Assembly: GCA_016794035.1 (NCBI GenBank)
Contig: JAEUHS010000116.1
Coordinates: 1 to 37,903, forward strand
Source: Planctomycetota bacterium
GTDB lineage: Bacteria > Planctomycetota > UBA1135 > UBA2386
Direction: 5' to 3'
Length of the DNA: 37,903 nt
In this document: piece by piece, positions 16,194-25,387 of the stretch
Position numbering within the stretch: the stretch's first letter is position 1
How the letters are laid out: every line of letters begins with the position of its first letter
Made by a program: the position numbers and the translations under genes
Notes under the pieces: generated by a model
What the model saw: the letters and a program-made list of their open reading frames with translations, nothing else
What the model was told of the DNA's origin: nothing
Database searches by the model: none

Positions 16194-17436
16194 GCGCGGC
16201 GACGCCGGGCAGCACCTTGCCCTCGAGCAGCTCGAGGCTGGCGCCGCCGCCGGTCGACACGTGCGACAGCCGGTCGGTGATGCCGAGCTTCTCGGCCGCC
16301 GCGACCGAGTCGCCGCCGCCGACCACCGTGAACGCGCCGGCCGCCGTCGCCGCCGCGACTGCGTGCGCGACCGCCTCGGTGCCCTTGCCGAAAGCGTCCA
16401 TCTCGAACACCCCCATCGGCCCGTTCCAGACCACGGTCCGGGCGCCGTGCAGCGCGGCGACGTAGCGGCGCACGGTGTCGGGACCGATGTCGAGCCCCAT
16501 CAGGCCGTCGGGGATGTCGCCCTGGTGCACGCTGGCCTTCGCGTCGGCCTTGAACTCGGCGGCGCAGACGTGGTCGGTCGGCAGCAGCAGTTCCTTGCCG
16601 GCGGCCCTGGCCTGCGCCAGCACGCGGCCGGCCTCGGCGACCAGGTCCTGCTCGACCAGCGACGTGCCGACCTGGCGGCCCATCTGCACCAGGAACGTGT
16701 AGGCCATCGCGCCGCCGATGATCAGCTTGTCGACCTTGGGCAACAGGCTCTCGATCACGGGCAACTTGTCGCTGACCTTGGCGCCGCCGAGGATCGCGAC
16801 GAACGGCCGGTCCGGGTCGGTCAGCACCTTGCCGAACGCGTCGAGTTCCTTCTGCATCAGGAACCCGGCCGCGGCCGGCAGGCCCGTGATGCCGCTGACC
16901 GACGAATGGGCCCGGTGGGCGGCGCCGAACGCGTCGTCGACGTAGACGTCGCCGAGGCGCGTGAGGCTCTGCCGGAACGCCGCCTGCCGCTGCGGATCGG
17001 CCTTCTGGCTGATCGTCGTGCCGTCCGGTTGCTTGACCTTGACCTTGCCCTCCTCCTCGATGTGGAAACGCAGGTTCTCCAGCAACACGACGTCGCCGGG
17101 CTTCAGCACGCCCTTGGCGCACGCGGCCTCGACCGCGGGACCGACGCAATCGTCGAGGAACTGCACCGGCTTGCCGAGCAACTTCGCCAGCGCCGCGGCG
17201 ACCGGCCGCAGCGTGAACTTCTCGACCCGCTTGCCGTCGGGACGGCCCAGGTGCGACATCAGCACGACCGACGCGCCCTGGTCGAGCGCGTAGCGGATCG
17301 TCGGCAGCGCCGAGACGATGCGCTGGTCGTTGGTGATCCTGCCGGTGGCCTTGTCCTGCGGCACGTTGAAGTCGACGCGCATCAGCACGCGCTTGCCGGC
17401 CAGGGAGAGCTCGCGCAGCGTCTGGAAGGAGGGCAT
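16183..17436 (-). CDS. pgk: Phosphoglycerate kinase
   Basis: This is glycolytic phosphoglycerate kinase (1,3-bisphosphoglycerate + ADP to 3-phosphoglycerate + ATP), 417 residues, slightly longer than the usual 390-400. Substrate-side motifs are intact: RVLMRVDFNVPQ, VLMSHLGRP (arginine of the basic patch), LENLRFH and DAFGAAHRAHSS. The nucleotide side shows ILGGAKVSDKL, a hinge region, VVWNGPMGVFE and VVGGGDSVAA, then STGGGASLELLEG near the end. A lysine-rich insertion around EEEGKVKVKQPDGTTISQ accounts for the extra length. The ATG at 17436 follows the gap stop by 14 nt, giving a gap-pgk operon, a common arrangement. Confidence 0.98.
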   Translation of the reverse strand: MPSFQTLRELSLAGKRVLMRVDFNVPQDKATGRITNDQRIVSALPTIRYALDQGASVVLMSHLGRPDGKRVEKFTLRPVAAALAKLLGKPVQFLDDCVGPAVEAACAKGVLKPGDVVLLENLRFHIEEEGKVKVKQPDGTTISQKADPQRQAAFRQSLTRLGDVYVDDAFGAAHRAHSSVSGITGLPAAAGFLMQKELDAFGKVLTDPDRPFVAILGGAKVSDKLPVIESLLPKVDKLIIGGAMAYTFLVQMGRQVGTSLVEQDLVAEAGRVLAQARAAGKELLLPTDHVCAAEFKADAKASVHQGDIPDGLMGLDIGPDTVRRYVAALHGARTVVWNGPMGVFEMDAFGKGTEAVAHAVAAATAAGAFTVVGGGDSVAAAEKLGITDRLSHVSTGGGASLELLEGKVLPGVAALTR

Positions 17437-17450
17437 GGCAGCGCTCGTGG

Positions 17451-18551
<1,101 letters not shown>

Positions 18552-18576
18552 CTACCGACCTCTCCCCGCAAGCCCA

Positions 18577-20019
18577 ATGGACAGTTTCGCTCGGCTCCTG
18601 GACGCGTGCGCGCGCTGCCTGTGCCGCTTCGAGAACCTCGTCGCGGAACGCGCGGTGCTGGCGGCGGTGTCGGGCGGCGTCGACAGCACCGTGCTGCTGC
18701 TGGCGCTGGCCCGGCTGCACCGGGACGGGCGGCTGCCCGGGCCCCTGCACGTCTGCCACGTCGACCACGGCGTGCGCGCCGACAGCCGGACGAGCGCGGC
18801 CGGCGTGGTCGCCCTCGGCGAACGACTCGACCTGCCGGTGCACGTGCGGCGGCTGTCGTTCGACGGCGTACGGCCGAGCGAGGACACGCTGCGACGCGGC
18901 CGCTACGCGGCGCTGCAGCAGGTCGGCTGCGAGGTCGGCGCCGGCATGCTGGTCACGGCTCATCACGCCGACGACAACCTGGAGACGGTGCTGTTCCGCA
19001 TGCTGCGCGGCACCGGCCCGCGCGGGCTCGCCGGCATTCCGGAATCGCGCTGGCTCGGGCGCGGCGCCCACCGCCTGCTGCTGGTGCGGCCGCTGCTGCG
19101 CACGCGGCGCAGCACGCTCGAGACCGTGCTGCAGCAACTGGGCGAGGGCCGAGCGGTGCACGAGGACACCAGCAACCTCGACCTCGGCTACACGCGCAAC
19201 CGGCTGCGGCTCGAGACCATCCCGCACCTGCGGCGCCGCCTCGGCATCGGCCTGGACGTCGCGCTGATGACGGTCGCCAGCACGGCCCGCGCCGCCAACG
19301 AGATCGTCGAGGCCCAGGGCCTGCGCATCCTGAGCCAGCGCGCGCGGCACAAGACCAACTGGCGGCTCGAGCTCGACCTGCGCGGCATCGAACCCGGCAG
19401 CGAGCCGTTCGTCACCGAGGCGCTGCGCCAGGCGCACGTGTGGCTCGATGCGCACGGCGAGGCGCCGCTGGGCAGCTGGCTCGACCGGGCGCTGGCGCTG
19501 CTCGACAAGCCCGACGGCAAACGGCTCGCCGGCCGCAACGGCCTGTTGGTCGAACGCACGCGCGACGGCCTGCTGCTGGTCGATCCCGCCCGCGCGGGGG
19601 CGCCGCCGAAGACCCACGACGGCGGCCAGCTGTTCCACTGCGGTGGCGACCGCCAGCGCTTCGGCGCCACCGAATGGTGGCTGCGCGCTGCCGAGCATCC
19701 GTTGCCGCCGCTGGTGCCGTCGCCGGCCGAAGCCGGGCGGTTGCGGGCGCTGCTGGACCCGCGCTCGGCGCCGCTGCCGTGGCGGCTGCGCACGCGCCGG
19801 CCCGGCGACCGGTTCCAGCCGCTCGGCCAGGCGACCGACGTCGAACTGCGGCGCTTCCTGCAGAGCCGGCACGTGCCGCGGTTCGACCGCGATCGGCTGC
19901 CGCTGCTGGTCGACGCGCGCGATCGCATCCTCTGGATCCCCGGCGTCGAGGTCGCCGAGGGCGTGCGGCTGCAGCTGAACACCCGGCGCACGATCGAGCT
20001 GCTCGCGGGCTGCGCCTGA
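18577..20019 (+). CDS. tilS: tRNA(Ile)-lysidine synthetase
   Basis: The 480-residue product carries the PP-loop SGGVDST (32-38) for ATP. It also has the HVDHGVRADS and TAHHADDNLETVLFRMLRGTGPRG motifs specific to TilS. It attaches lysine to C34 of the AUA-reading isoleucine tRNA, an essential cytoplasmic step. The C-terminal domain has RRPGDRFQPLG, FLQSRHVPRFDRDRLPLL and ILWIPGVEVAEGVRL, as in long-form TilS (Escherichia coli type). The region 250-340 between the two is variable. ATG 18577 begins the conserved helix; an upstream in-frame ATG at 18523 would extend into the promoter region shared with gap. It is followed at 91 bp by the kinase gene. Confidence 0.95.
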   Translation: MDSFARLLDACARCLCRFENLVAERAVLAAVSGGVDSTVLLLALARLHRDGRLPGPLHVCHVDHGVRADSRTSAAGVVALGERLDLPVHVRRLSFDGVRPSEDTLRRGRYAALQQVGCEVGAGMLVTAHHADDNLETVLFRMLRGTGPRGLAGIPESRWLGRGAHRLLLVRPLLRTRRSTLETVLQQLGEGRAVHEDTSNLDLGYTRNRLRLETIPHLRRRLGIGLDVALMTVASTARAANEIVEAQGLRILSQRARHKTNWRLELDLRGIEPGSEPFVTEALRQAHVWLDAHGEAPLGSWLDRALALLDKPDGKRLAGRNGLLVERTRDGLLLVDPARAGAPPKTHDGGQLFHCGGDRQRFGATEWWLRAAEHPLPPLVPSPAEAGRLRALLDPRSAPLPWRLRTRRPGDRFQPLGQATDVELRRFLQSRHVPRFDRDRLPLLVDARDRILWIPGVEVAEGVRLQLNTRRTIELLAGCA

Positions 20020-20110
20020 TCGACGCGCGCGGCGCGAGGCGGTGCTCGCTCTGCCGCGCCGTCTCTGCGATACTGCGGCGCCCCTCCGATCCCCCGCAAG
20101 ACACCGCCAC

Positions 20111-22693
20111 GTGCGACTCACTGTCGAGACCGGCCCGCTGGCCGGCACCGTAGTCTCCCTCGACCGCTCGCAGCCCGCCGTGCTGGGCAGTTCGCCGGAA
20201 TGCGCCATCTGCGTGCAGGAGCCTGGCGTCGCGCCGCAGCACGCGGTCGTGAAGGCGCTGCGCGACAGCGGTTTCGGCGTCAAGGCGCTCGCGGCCGGCC
20301 TGCGGCTCAACGGCGAGGCGATCGAAGCGGCGCCGCTGCACGACGGCGACGTGCTGGAGATCGGCACGACGCGCATCGCGTTCGGCGAGCTGCAGAAGCG
20401 CGGGCTGCCGCGCATCGCCGGCTTCCGCATCCTCGAGGAGCTCGGCCGCGGCGGCATGGGCGTGGTCTACCGCGCCGAGCAGGTCAGCCTGCACCGCGAA
20501 GTGGCGCTCAAGGTGCTGAACCGCGACCTCACCAGCGATCCGGCCTTCGTCGCCAAGTTCGTCGCCGAGGCGCGCTCGGCGGCCAAGCTGCAGCATCCGA
20601 ACGTGGTGCAGGTGTTCGACGTCGACCACGACGGCGAGACCTACTTCATCACCATGGAGCTGATGCACGAGGGCTCGCTCGAGGACTGGCTGAAGCAGAA
20701 CGGCGCGATGCCGGTCGACCGCGCGCTGCGCGTCGTCGCCGACGCCGCGGCCGGACTCGCGTATGCCGAGTCGCTCGGCATCGTGCACCGCGACATCAAG
20801 CCCGACAACCTGATGCTCGACCAGCACGGCGCGGTGAAGATCGCCGACCTGGGCCTGGCCAGCACCATCGAGGAGAACGACGGTCAGTCGATCGGCACGC
20901 CGCACTTCATGGCGCCCGAACAGGTGCTGCGCAAGGACGTCGACCACCGCACCGATCTCTACGCGCTGGGCTGCACGTTCTATCGCCTGGTCACCGGCCG
21001 CACGCCGTTCCGCGGCCAGACGGTCAAGGACATCCTGCGCGCGCAGGTCAAGGAGGAGCCGGAGCCGCCGCAGAAGGCGCATCCCGACGTGCCGGCCGAG
21101 GTCGGCAACATCGTGCTGCGCCTGATGCAGAAGGCCCCGGCCGATCGCTACCAGACCGCGAACGCCCTGCTCGAGGACCTCGATGCGCTGCTGCAGCCGC
21201 CGGCGAAGAAGGGGCTCTGGATCGGGCTCGCCGCCGCCGGCGTGCTGATCGCCGGCGGCGCGATCTACTGGGCCGTGACGAAGCCGACCGAGTACATCGA
21301 GGTCGAGAAGAAGTACGACGACCCCGAGAAGCAGCAGTTCGCCGACGAGATCAAGGTGCTGAAGAAGGCCGCACGCGAGGACGCCGCGACGATCGCGCTG
21401 CTGACCGCGCGCTGCGGCGGGCTCGACGAACTCGACCTCGCCGCGGCGCTCGACAAGGTGGCCGCCGACCACAGCGGCACCGCAGCGGCCGTCGAGGCCC
21501 ACGAACGCGCCGAGGCCGCGCGGCGCATCGCCGCCGAGCGGGCGCGCGAGACGGAGCGCCTTCGCACCCAGGTCCGCGACCACCTGGCGGCGCAGCAACA
21601 GGCGCTGCAGCCGCTGCTGCAGACCGGAGACTACGGCGGGGCGCTCGCGCTGCTCGCGGCGCCGCCGCCGGCGGCGCTGGGCGACGATCCGGAGTGCGAA
21701 CGCGGCCTGACGGCGCTGCGCGACGGCGTGCTGACGACCGCACGCGAGCGCCTCGCCGCCCTCGCGACCGCGGTCACCACCGCCCAGGCCGACCAGGACG
21801 ACAAGGCACTGACCGCCGCCGCCGACGCGGCCGCGGCGGCGATCGCGACGCCGGCCCGCTGGCCGACCGAACTGCGACTCGACCTCGATCGGCTGCAGCA
21901 GGCCGTTGCCAACGCCCGCGACGCGGCGGTCGCGATCGCCAACCGCCGCGCGGCCGCGACCTGGCAGAGCTACCACGCGCTGTTCCGCGGCGACGACGGC
22001 ATCGCTGCCGCCCTGCAGCGCCAGGACTTCGCCGCGGCCGCGACCGCCGCGAACCGCTTCGCCGAGACCTGCGGCGAACCGGTGGTGGCGACGCAGGCGC
22101 GCGACTTCGCGGCCGCGGCCAGCCAGGCGGAGACCTTCGCCGCGGCGCTCGACGCGGCGGCGGCCGGCGGCCAGCTGACCCTGCTGCTCGACGACGGCTC
22201 GACGCCGACCATCGAGCGTTGGGACCGCGCCGCGCACGCGTTCTCGCTCGCGGATCCGACCCGCAAGCCGCCGCGCGGCCAGCCGCTGCCGACCAGGGAC
22301 CTGCGCCTCGAGGCGTGGACGGCGCTCGCCGAGCAGGTGCCGGCGACCCCGGCCGGCGCGCGCGAGTGCTTCCTCGGCCTGACGGCGATCGTGCAGCACG
22401 CCGCCGCCGCGCGCGACTTCCTCGCCCGCCTGCGCGCCGACGACGACGCCTCGGGCACCGGCGCCGCCGCCTACCCGCTGGGCGGCGTCGTGTTCGAGCA
22501 GTTGCTGCGCCGGCTGCCGGACCAGGACGGCGAGGCCTGGTCGCGCGGACTGCGCGGCGAACTGCAGGCAGCCGCCCACCTGGCCGGCGGCCTGCGGGCG
22601 CTGTCCGAACGGCGCAATCTCGCCGCCGGCGGCCACATCGACCGCCTGCTGGCCGAGCACCCGCACAGCGGCGTGGTCGCGCTGCTGCCGTGA
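20111..22693 (+). CDS. FHA domain-containing Ser/Thr protein kinase, membrane anchored
   Basis: Starting at GTG 20111 the protein has 860 residues. Residues 1-93 form an FHA phosphothreonine-binding domain (GSSPECAICV, HAVV, LNGEAI, LHDGDVLEIG). Residues 105-360 are a Hanks-type kinase: GRGGMGVVY loop, VALK lysine (Lys134), HRDIKPDN (Asp228), a DLG in place of DFG (246-248), then GTPHFMAPE. One membrane helix lies at about 369-389. The remaining 470 residues are Ala/Arg/Asp-rich, helical and repetitive, probably periplasmic and coiled. In most bacterial proteins the FHA domain and kinase are separate or in the other order. GTG is preferred because the FHA strand starts there; an ATG at 20042 would add 23 poor residues. 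Its stop overlaps the next gene by GTGA. Confidence 0.9.
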   Translation: MRLTVETGPLAGTVVSLDRSQPAVLGSSPECAICVQEPGVAPQHAVVKALRDSGFGVKALAAGLRLNGEAIEAAPLHDGDVLEIGTTRIAFGELQKRGLPRIAGFRILEELGRGGMGVVYRAEQVSLHREVALKVLNRDLTSDPAFVAKFVAEARSAAKLQHPNVVQVFDVDHDGETYFITMELMHEGSLEDWLKQNGAMPVDRALRVVADAAAGLAYAESLGIVHRDIKPDNLMLDQHGAVKIADLGLASTIEENDGQSIGTPHFMAPEQVLRKDVDHRTDLYALGCTFYRLVTGRTPFRGQTVKDILRAQVKEEPEPPQKAHPDVPAEVGNIVLRLMQKAPADRYQTANALLEDLDALLQPPAKKGLWIGLAAAGVLIAGGAIYWAVTKPTEYIEVEKKYDDPEKQQFADEIKVLKKAAREDAATIALLTARCGGLDELDLAAALDKVAADHSGTAAAVEAHERAEAARRIAAERARETERLRTQVRDHLAAQQQALQPLLQTGDYGGALALLAAPPPAALGDDPECERGLTALRDGVLTTARERLAALATAVTTAQADQDDKALTAAADAAAAAIATPARWPTELRLDLDRLQQAVANARDAAVAIANRRAAATWQSYHALFRGDDGIAAALQRQDFAAAATAANRFAETCGEPVVATQARDFAAAASQAETFAAALDAAAAGGQLTLLLDDGSTPTIERWDRAAHAFSLADPTRKPPRGQPLPTRDLRLEAWTALAEQVPATPAGARECFLGLTAIVQHAAAARDFLARLRADDDASGTGAAAYPLGGVVFEQLLRRLPDQDGEAWSRGLRGELQAAAHLAGGLRALSERRNLAAGGHIDRLLAEHPHSGVVALLP

Positions 22694-22986
22694 CGGTCGC
22701 GTTCGTGGCCGAAGCGACGGGCGTGCGCTTCGCGGTCAAGGTCGTGCCGGGCGCGGCGCAGGACCGCATCGTCGGCGCACTCGGCGAGGCGCTGAAGGTG
22801 CAGGTCGCGGCGCCGCCCGAGCACGGCAAGGCCAACGCGCGGCTGTGCGAGCTGCTGGCCCGAGCGCTCGGCGTGCCGGCGCGCGCCGTCGCGGTCACCG
22901 CCGGTCATGGCAGCGCCCGCAAGGTCGTTCGGGTGCACGGCATCGACGCCGCCACCGCGCGCACCCGGCTGCTGCCGACGGGCTGA
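22690..22986 (+). CDS. DUF167 / YggU family protein
   Basis: The 98-residue product matches the DUF167 (YggU) family: FAVKVVPGAAQDRIVG near the start, LKVQVAAPPEHGKAN in the middle, then a helix and VTAGHGSARKVVRVHG. The fold is a small alpha/beta protein; function is unknown, with nucleic-acid binding suggested for relatives. It begins with GTG inside the kinase stop (GTGA), so its translation is coupled to the kinase. It is a cytoplasmic protein of normal family length. Confidence 0.92.
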   Translation: MTVAFVAEATGVRFAVKVVPGAAQDRIVGALGEALKVQVAAPPEHGKANARLCELLARALGVPARAVAVTAGHGSARKVVRVHGIDAATARTRLLPTG

Positions 22987-23019
22987 CGCACGACTCGTGC
23001 GTTCGCCGGCGCGACCCGC

Positions 23020-23025
23020 TACCTT
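23020..23025 (+). promoter_or_regulatory. Possible -10 box (TACCTT) for a leaderless mRNA
   Basis: TACCTT lies exactly 6 nt before the ATG at 23032, in the 45-bp gap after the DUF167 gene. There is no Shine-Dalgarno sequence. The PNP-like gene and purN may therefore have their own leaderless promoter in addition to read-through from tilS. Confidence 0.42.
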
Positions 23026-23031
23026 GCCCCC

Positions 23032-23856
23032 ATGGCCGCTCCTGCTCCTTCGCATCGCGCCGTTGCCCGCGACGTGGCGAAGTTCGTCCACGACCGCACG
23101 CCGCTGCGACCGCGCGTGGCGATGTTGCTCGGCTCCGGCCACGCCTCGATCGCCAACCAGCTCAAGGAGAAGGTCGTGCTGCCGGGCGACGACCTGCCCG
23201 GGGCGCCGCTGCATTCGCCGCTGCTGGTCGGCCTGCTCGAAGGCGTGCCGATCGCCGTCGCCGACGCACCCCTGGCGATCTACGAGGGCCTGTCGCCCGC
23301 CGAGCTGGCGCTGCCGGTGCGCGTGCTGAAGGCGCTCGGCTGCGAGGTGCTGATCCTGTCGGCCGGCGCCGCCAGCCTGAGCCAGCAGATCGAACCCGGC
23401 ATGATCGCCGTCGTCGAAGACCACCTGAACCTCAGCGGCATGCACCCGCTGATCGGCCCCAACGACGACCAGCTCGGGCCGCGCTTCCCCGACATGAGCG
23501 AGCCGTACTCGCGCGAGTGGCAGGAGATCGCCCGCGACGTCGCGCTGCGGGCCGGCATCCCGTGCCTGCCCGGCGTGTTCGCCGCCGTCGCCGGGCCGAG
23601 CATGCCGACGCGCGCCGAGTACCGCTTCCTGCGCCAGGCCGGCGCCGACCTGGTCGGCATGTCGCTGGTACCGGAGACGATCGCCGCCGTGCACGCCGGG
23701 TTCGAAGTGCTGGCGCTCGCCGGCGTCACCCAGCAGCTGTCGGCCGGCAAGTCGGCGCAGGTCTCGATCGAGGCCATGATCGAGGCCGCCGACCTCGCCG
23801 CGCCACGCATGGCGAGCCTGCTGGTCGGCATCGTCGCCGCCTCACGCGATCGATGA
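23032..23856 (+). CDS. Purine nucleoside phosphorylase homologue with altered substrate-binding residues
   Basis: The 274-residue product follows trimeric PNP (PunA/DeoD class, MTAP family) throughout: MLLGSGHASIA, LPVRVLKALGCEVLILSAGAAS, MIAVVEDHLNLSG, GVFAAVAGPSMPTRAEYRFLR split over 181-201, and DLVGMSLVPETIAAVHAGF. Several residues that hold substrates in human PNP are replaced. The phosphate pair Arg84/His86 corresponds to Pro80/Ala82 (APLAIYEG for GRFHMYEG). Glu201 corresponds to Pro192 (GPSMPT for GPSFET), and Asn243 to Gln234 (VTQ for ITN). Ser35 and Met210-Ser211 remain. The fold is certain from alignment by eye, but phosphorolysis of guanosine or inosine is doubtful. It may be inactive, use another ligand, or act as a regulator. 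purN follows after 10 nt. Confidence 0.82.
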   Translation: MAAPAPSHRAVARDVAKFVHDRTPLRPRVAMLLGSGHASIANQLKEKVVLPGDDLPGAPLHSPLLVGLLEGVPIAVADAPLAIYEGLSPAELALPVRVLKALGCEVLILSAGAASLSQQIEPGMIAVVEDHLNLSGMHPLIGPNDDQLGPRFPDMSEPYSREWQEIARDVALRAGIPCLPGVFAAVAGPSMPTRAEYRFLRQAGADLVGMSLVPETIAAVHAGFEVLALAGVTQQLSAGKSAQVSIEAMIEAADLAAPRMASLLVGIVAASRDR

Positions 23857-23866
23857 GGTTCCACCC

Positions 23867-24463
23867 ATGATGGCGGCGCAGCATCTACGGCCTCGGCTCG
23901 GCGTGCTGCTGAGCGGCGCGGGTCGCACGCTGCAGAACCTGCTGGAGCGGATCGCCGACGGCCGCCTGCGGGCGACCATCGCCGGCGTCGCCGCCGATCG
24001 GCCGGAGGCGTTCGGCCTGCAACGCGCGATGGAACACGGGCTCGAGACCCGGCTGCACAGCGAGCCGTCGAGCCTCTGGTCCTGGCTGCTCGAACTCGAC
24101 GTCGACCTGGTCGTGCTCGGCGGCTACCTGCGCATCCTGCCGATCGTGCCCGAGTTCGAGGGCCGCGTGCTGAACATCCACCCGTCGCTGCTGCCGAAGT
24201 ACGGCGGCAAGGGCATGCACGGCGAACGCGTGCACAACGCCGTGCTGCAGGCCGGCGACCGCGAGTCGGGCTGCACCGCGCATCTGTGCAACGCGAACTA
24301 CGACGAGGGCAGGATCCTGGTGCAGGCGCGCGTGCCGGTGCTGCCCGGCGACACGCCGACGACGCTGGCGCAGCGCGTGTTCGTCGCCGAGTGCGAGGCC
24401 TATCCGGCGGCGATCGCGCTGCGCTGGCAGGAACTGCAGGCGCAGGAACCGGCCACCGGGTGA
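23867..24463 (+). CDS. purN: Phosphoribosylglycinamide formyltransferase
   Basis: The 198-residue product matches PurN (GAR transformylase), which moves a formyl group from 10-formyl-tetrahydrofolate to GAR in purine synthesis. LLSGAGRTLQNLL forms the phosphate-binding N-terminus. The catalytic triad is visible as Asn103 and His105 in VLNIHPSLLPKYGG and Asp146 in NANYDEGRILVQ. GKGMHGERVH and GCTAH are also conserved, and the GGYLRIL strand replaces the common GFMRIL. The length is at the short end for the family. A GAGG ribosome site ends 8 nt before the ATG; a second ATG follows directly and cannot be excluded. Confidence 0.95.
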   Translation: MMAAQHLRPRLGVLLSGAGRTLQNLLERIADGRLRATIAGVAADRPEAFGLQRAMEHGLETRLHSEPSSLWSWLLELDVDLVVLGGYLRILPIVPEFEGRVLNIHPSLLPKYGGKGMHGERVHNAVLQAGDRESGCTAHLCNANYDEGRILVQARVPVLPGDTPTTLAQRVFVAECEAYPAAIALRWQELQAQEPATG

Positions 24464-24486
24464 CTGCGGCCATCGCCGCCGGTCAC
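24460..24486. terminator. Weak inverted repeat over convergent purN/zinc-peptidase stops
   Basis: GTGAC (24460-24464) pairs with GTCAC (24482-24486), extendable by a G-T wobble and one more pair. The arms include both opposing stop codons. The stem is short, with a 17-nt loop that itself contains CGGC/GCCG. It is the weakest member of the convergent-junction series. Confidence 0.25.
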
Positions 24487-25199
24487 TCGCGGCGACTCGA
24501 GCCGAGGATCAGAAACGCCCAGTAGAGCAGCTGCATCAGCGACGCAGCCGCGGCGGCGACGTAGGTCAGGGCCGCGGCGTTCAACACCGTGCGCGCGCCG
24601 GCCAGCTCGTCGTCGACCAGCACGCCGCTGTGCTGCAGCGTCACCAGCGCGCGCTTGCTGGCGTCGAACTCCACCGGCAGCGTCACCAGCGTGAACACCG
24701 TCGTCGTCGCGAACAGCGCCAGGCCGATCCACGCCAGCGTCATCGAGCCGCTGAACGCAGCCATGCCCATGCCGATCAGGATCAGGATCTCGCCGAGGCC
24801 GGAGCCGAAGCCGGCGACCGGCACCCAGGCCGAACGGAACTGCAGCGCCGCGTAGCGGGTCGCGTGCTGGATCGCATGCCCGACCTCGTGCGCCGCGACG
24901 CCGACCGCGGCGACGCTGTCGCTGTGGAAGACCGGCTCGCTGAGCCGCAGCGTCTTGCTGCGCGGATCGTAGTGGTCGGTCAACGCACCGGGCACCGGTT
25001 CGACCGTGACGTCGTGGATGCCGTTCGCCTGCAGGATCGCGCGCGCGACCTGGGCGCCGGTGACGCCCGAGCGCGAACGGATCTGCGAGTAGCGCGCGAA
25101 GGTGCTCTTGACCCGGGCGGAGGCCCACAGGCTCAGCACCAGCCCGACGCCGAGGATCAGCCAGTAGACGGGGTCGAACGTGAGGATGATTGCCAGCAT
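24483..25199 (-). CDS. Zinc-dependent membrane peptidase (YugP family)
   Basis: The 238-residue product has the metallopeptidase motif HEVGH (104-108) in VAAHEVGHAIQHATRY. It also has the YugP/Zn_peptidase_2 layout: an N-terminal membrane helix (VYWLILGVGLVLSLWA), the GVTGAQVARAILQANGI segment, LTDHYDPRSKTLRLSEPVF, and a C-terminal block of three further hydrophobic helices. It should sit in the inner membrane with the zinc site near the surface; its substrate is unknown. It stands alone on the minus strand, converging on purN and divergent from the toroid gene at 25388 with 188 bp between. That gap contains GC-rich inverted repeats but no clear promoter. Confidence 0.94.
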   Translation of the reverse strand: MLAIILTFDPVYWLILGVGLVLSLWASARVKSTFARYSQIRSRSGVTGAQVARAILQANGIHDVTVEPVPGALTDHYDPRSKTLRLSEPVFHSDSVAAVGVAAHEVGHAIQHATRYAALQFRSAWVPVAGFGSGLGEILILIGMGMAAFSGSMTLAWIGLALFATTTVFTLVTLPVEFDASKRALVTLQHSGVLVDDELAGARTVLNAAALTYVAAAAASLMQLLYWAFLILGSSRRE

Positions 25200-25387
25200 G
25201 GTGTCGTGATGCGTGGTGCGGGTCCCGGCCTGCCGGCCCCGCGCGGACCCAGGTTAGTACGGCGCCGCGGCGGCACAAGCCCGCGCACCGCGGTTGCCGG
25301 GCGTCGGGCCGGCGCCGTCGGTGTGCTGCCGCCGGGCCCGGAGGCGCTGGCATCGGCGGCCCGGCGCGCGACAATGCGGCCCCGTCG

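Noticed and set aside
19412..22666. A 1084-codon open frame on the minus strand
   Set aside because: It is antisense to tilS and the FHA-kinase, both with intact motifs; its composition is typical of shadow frames.
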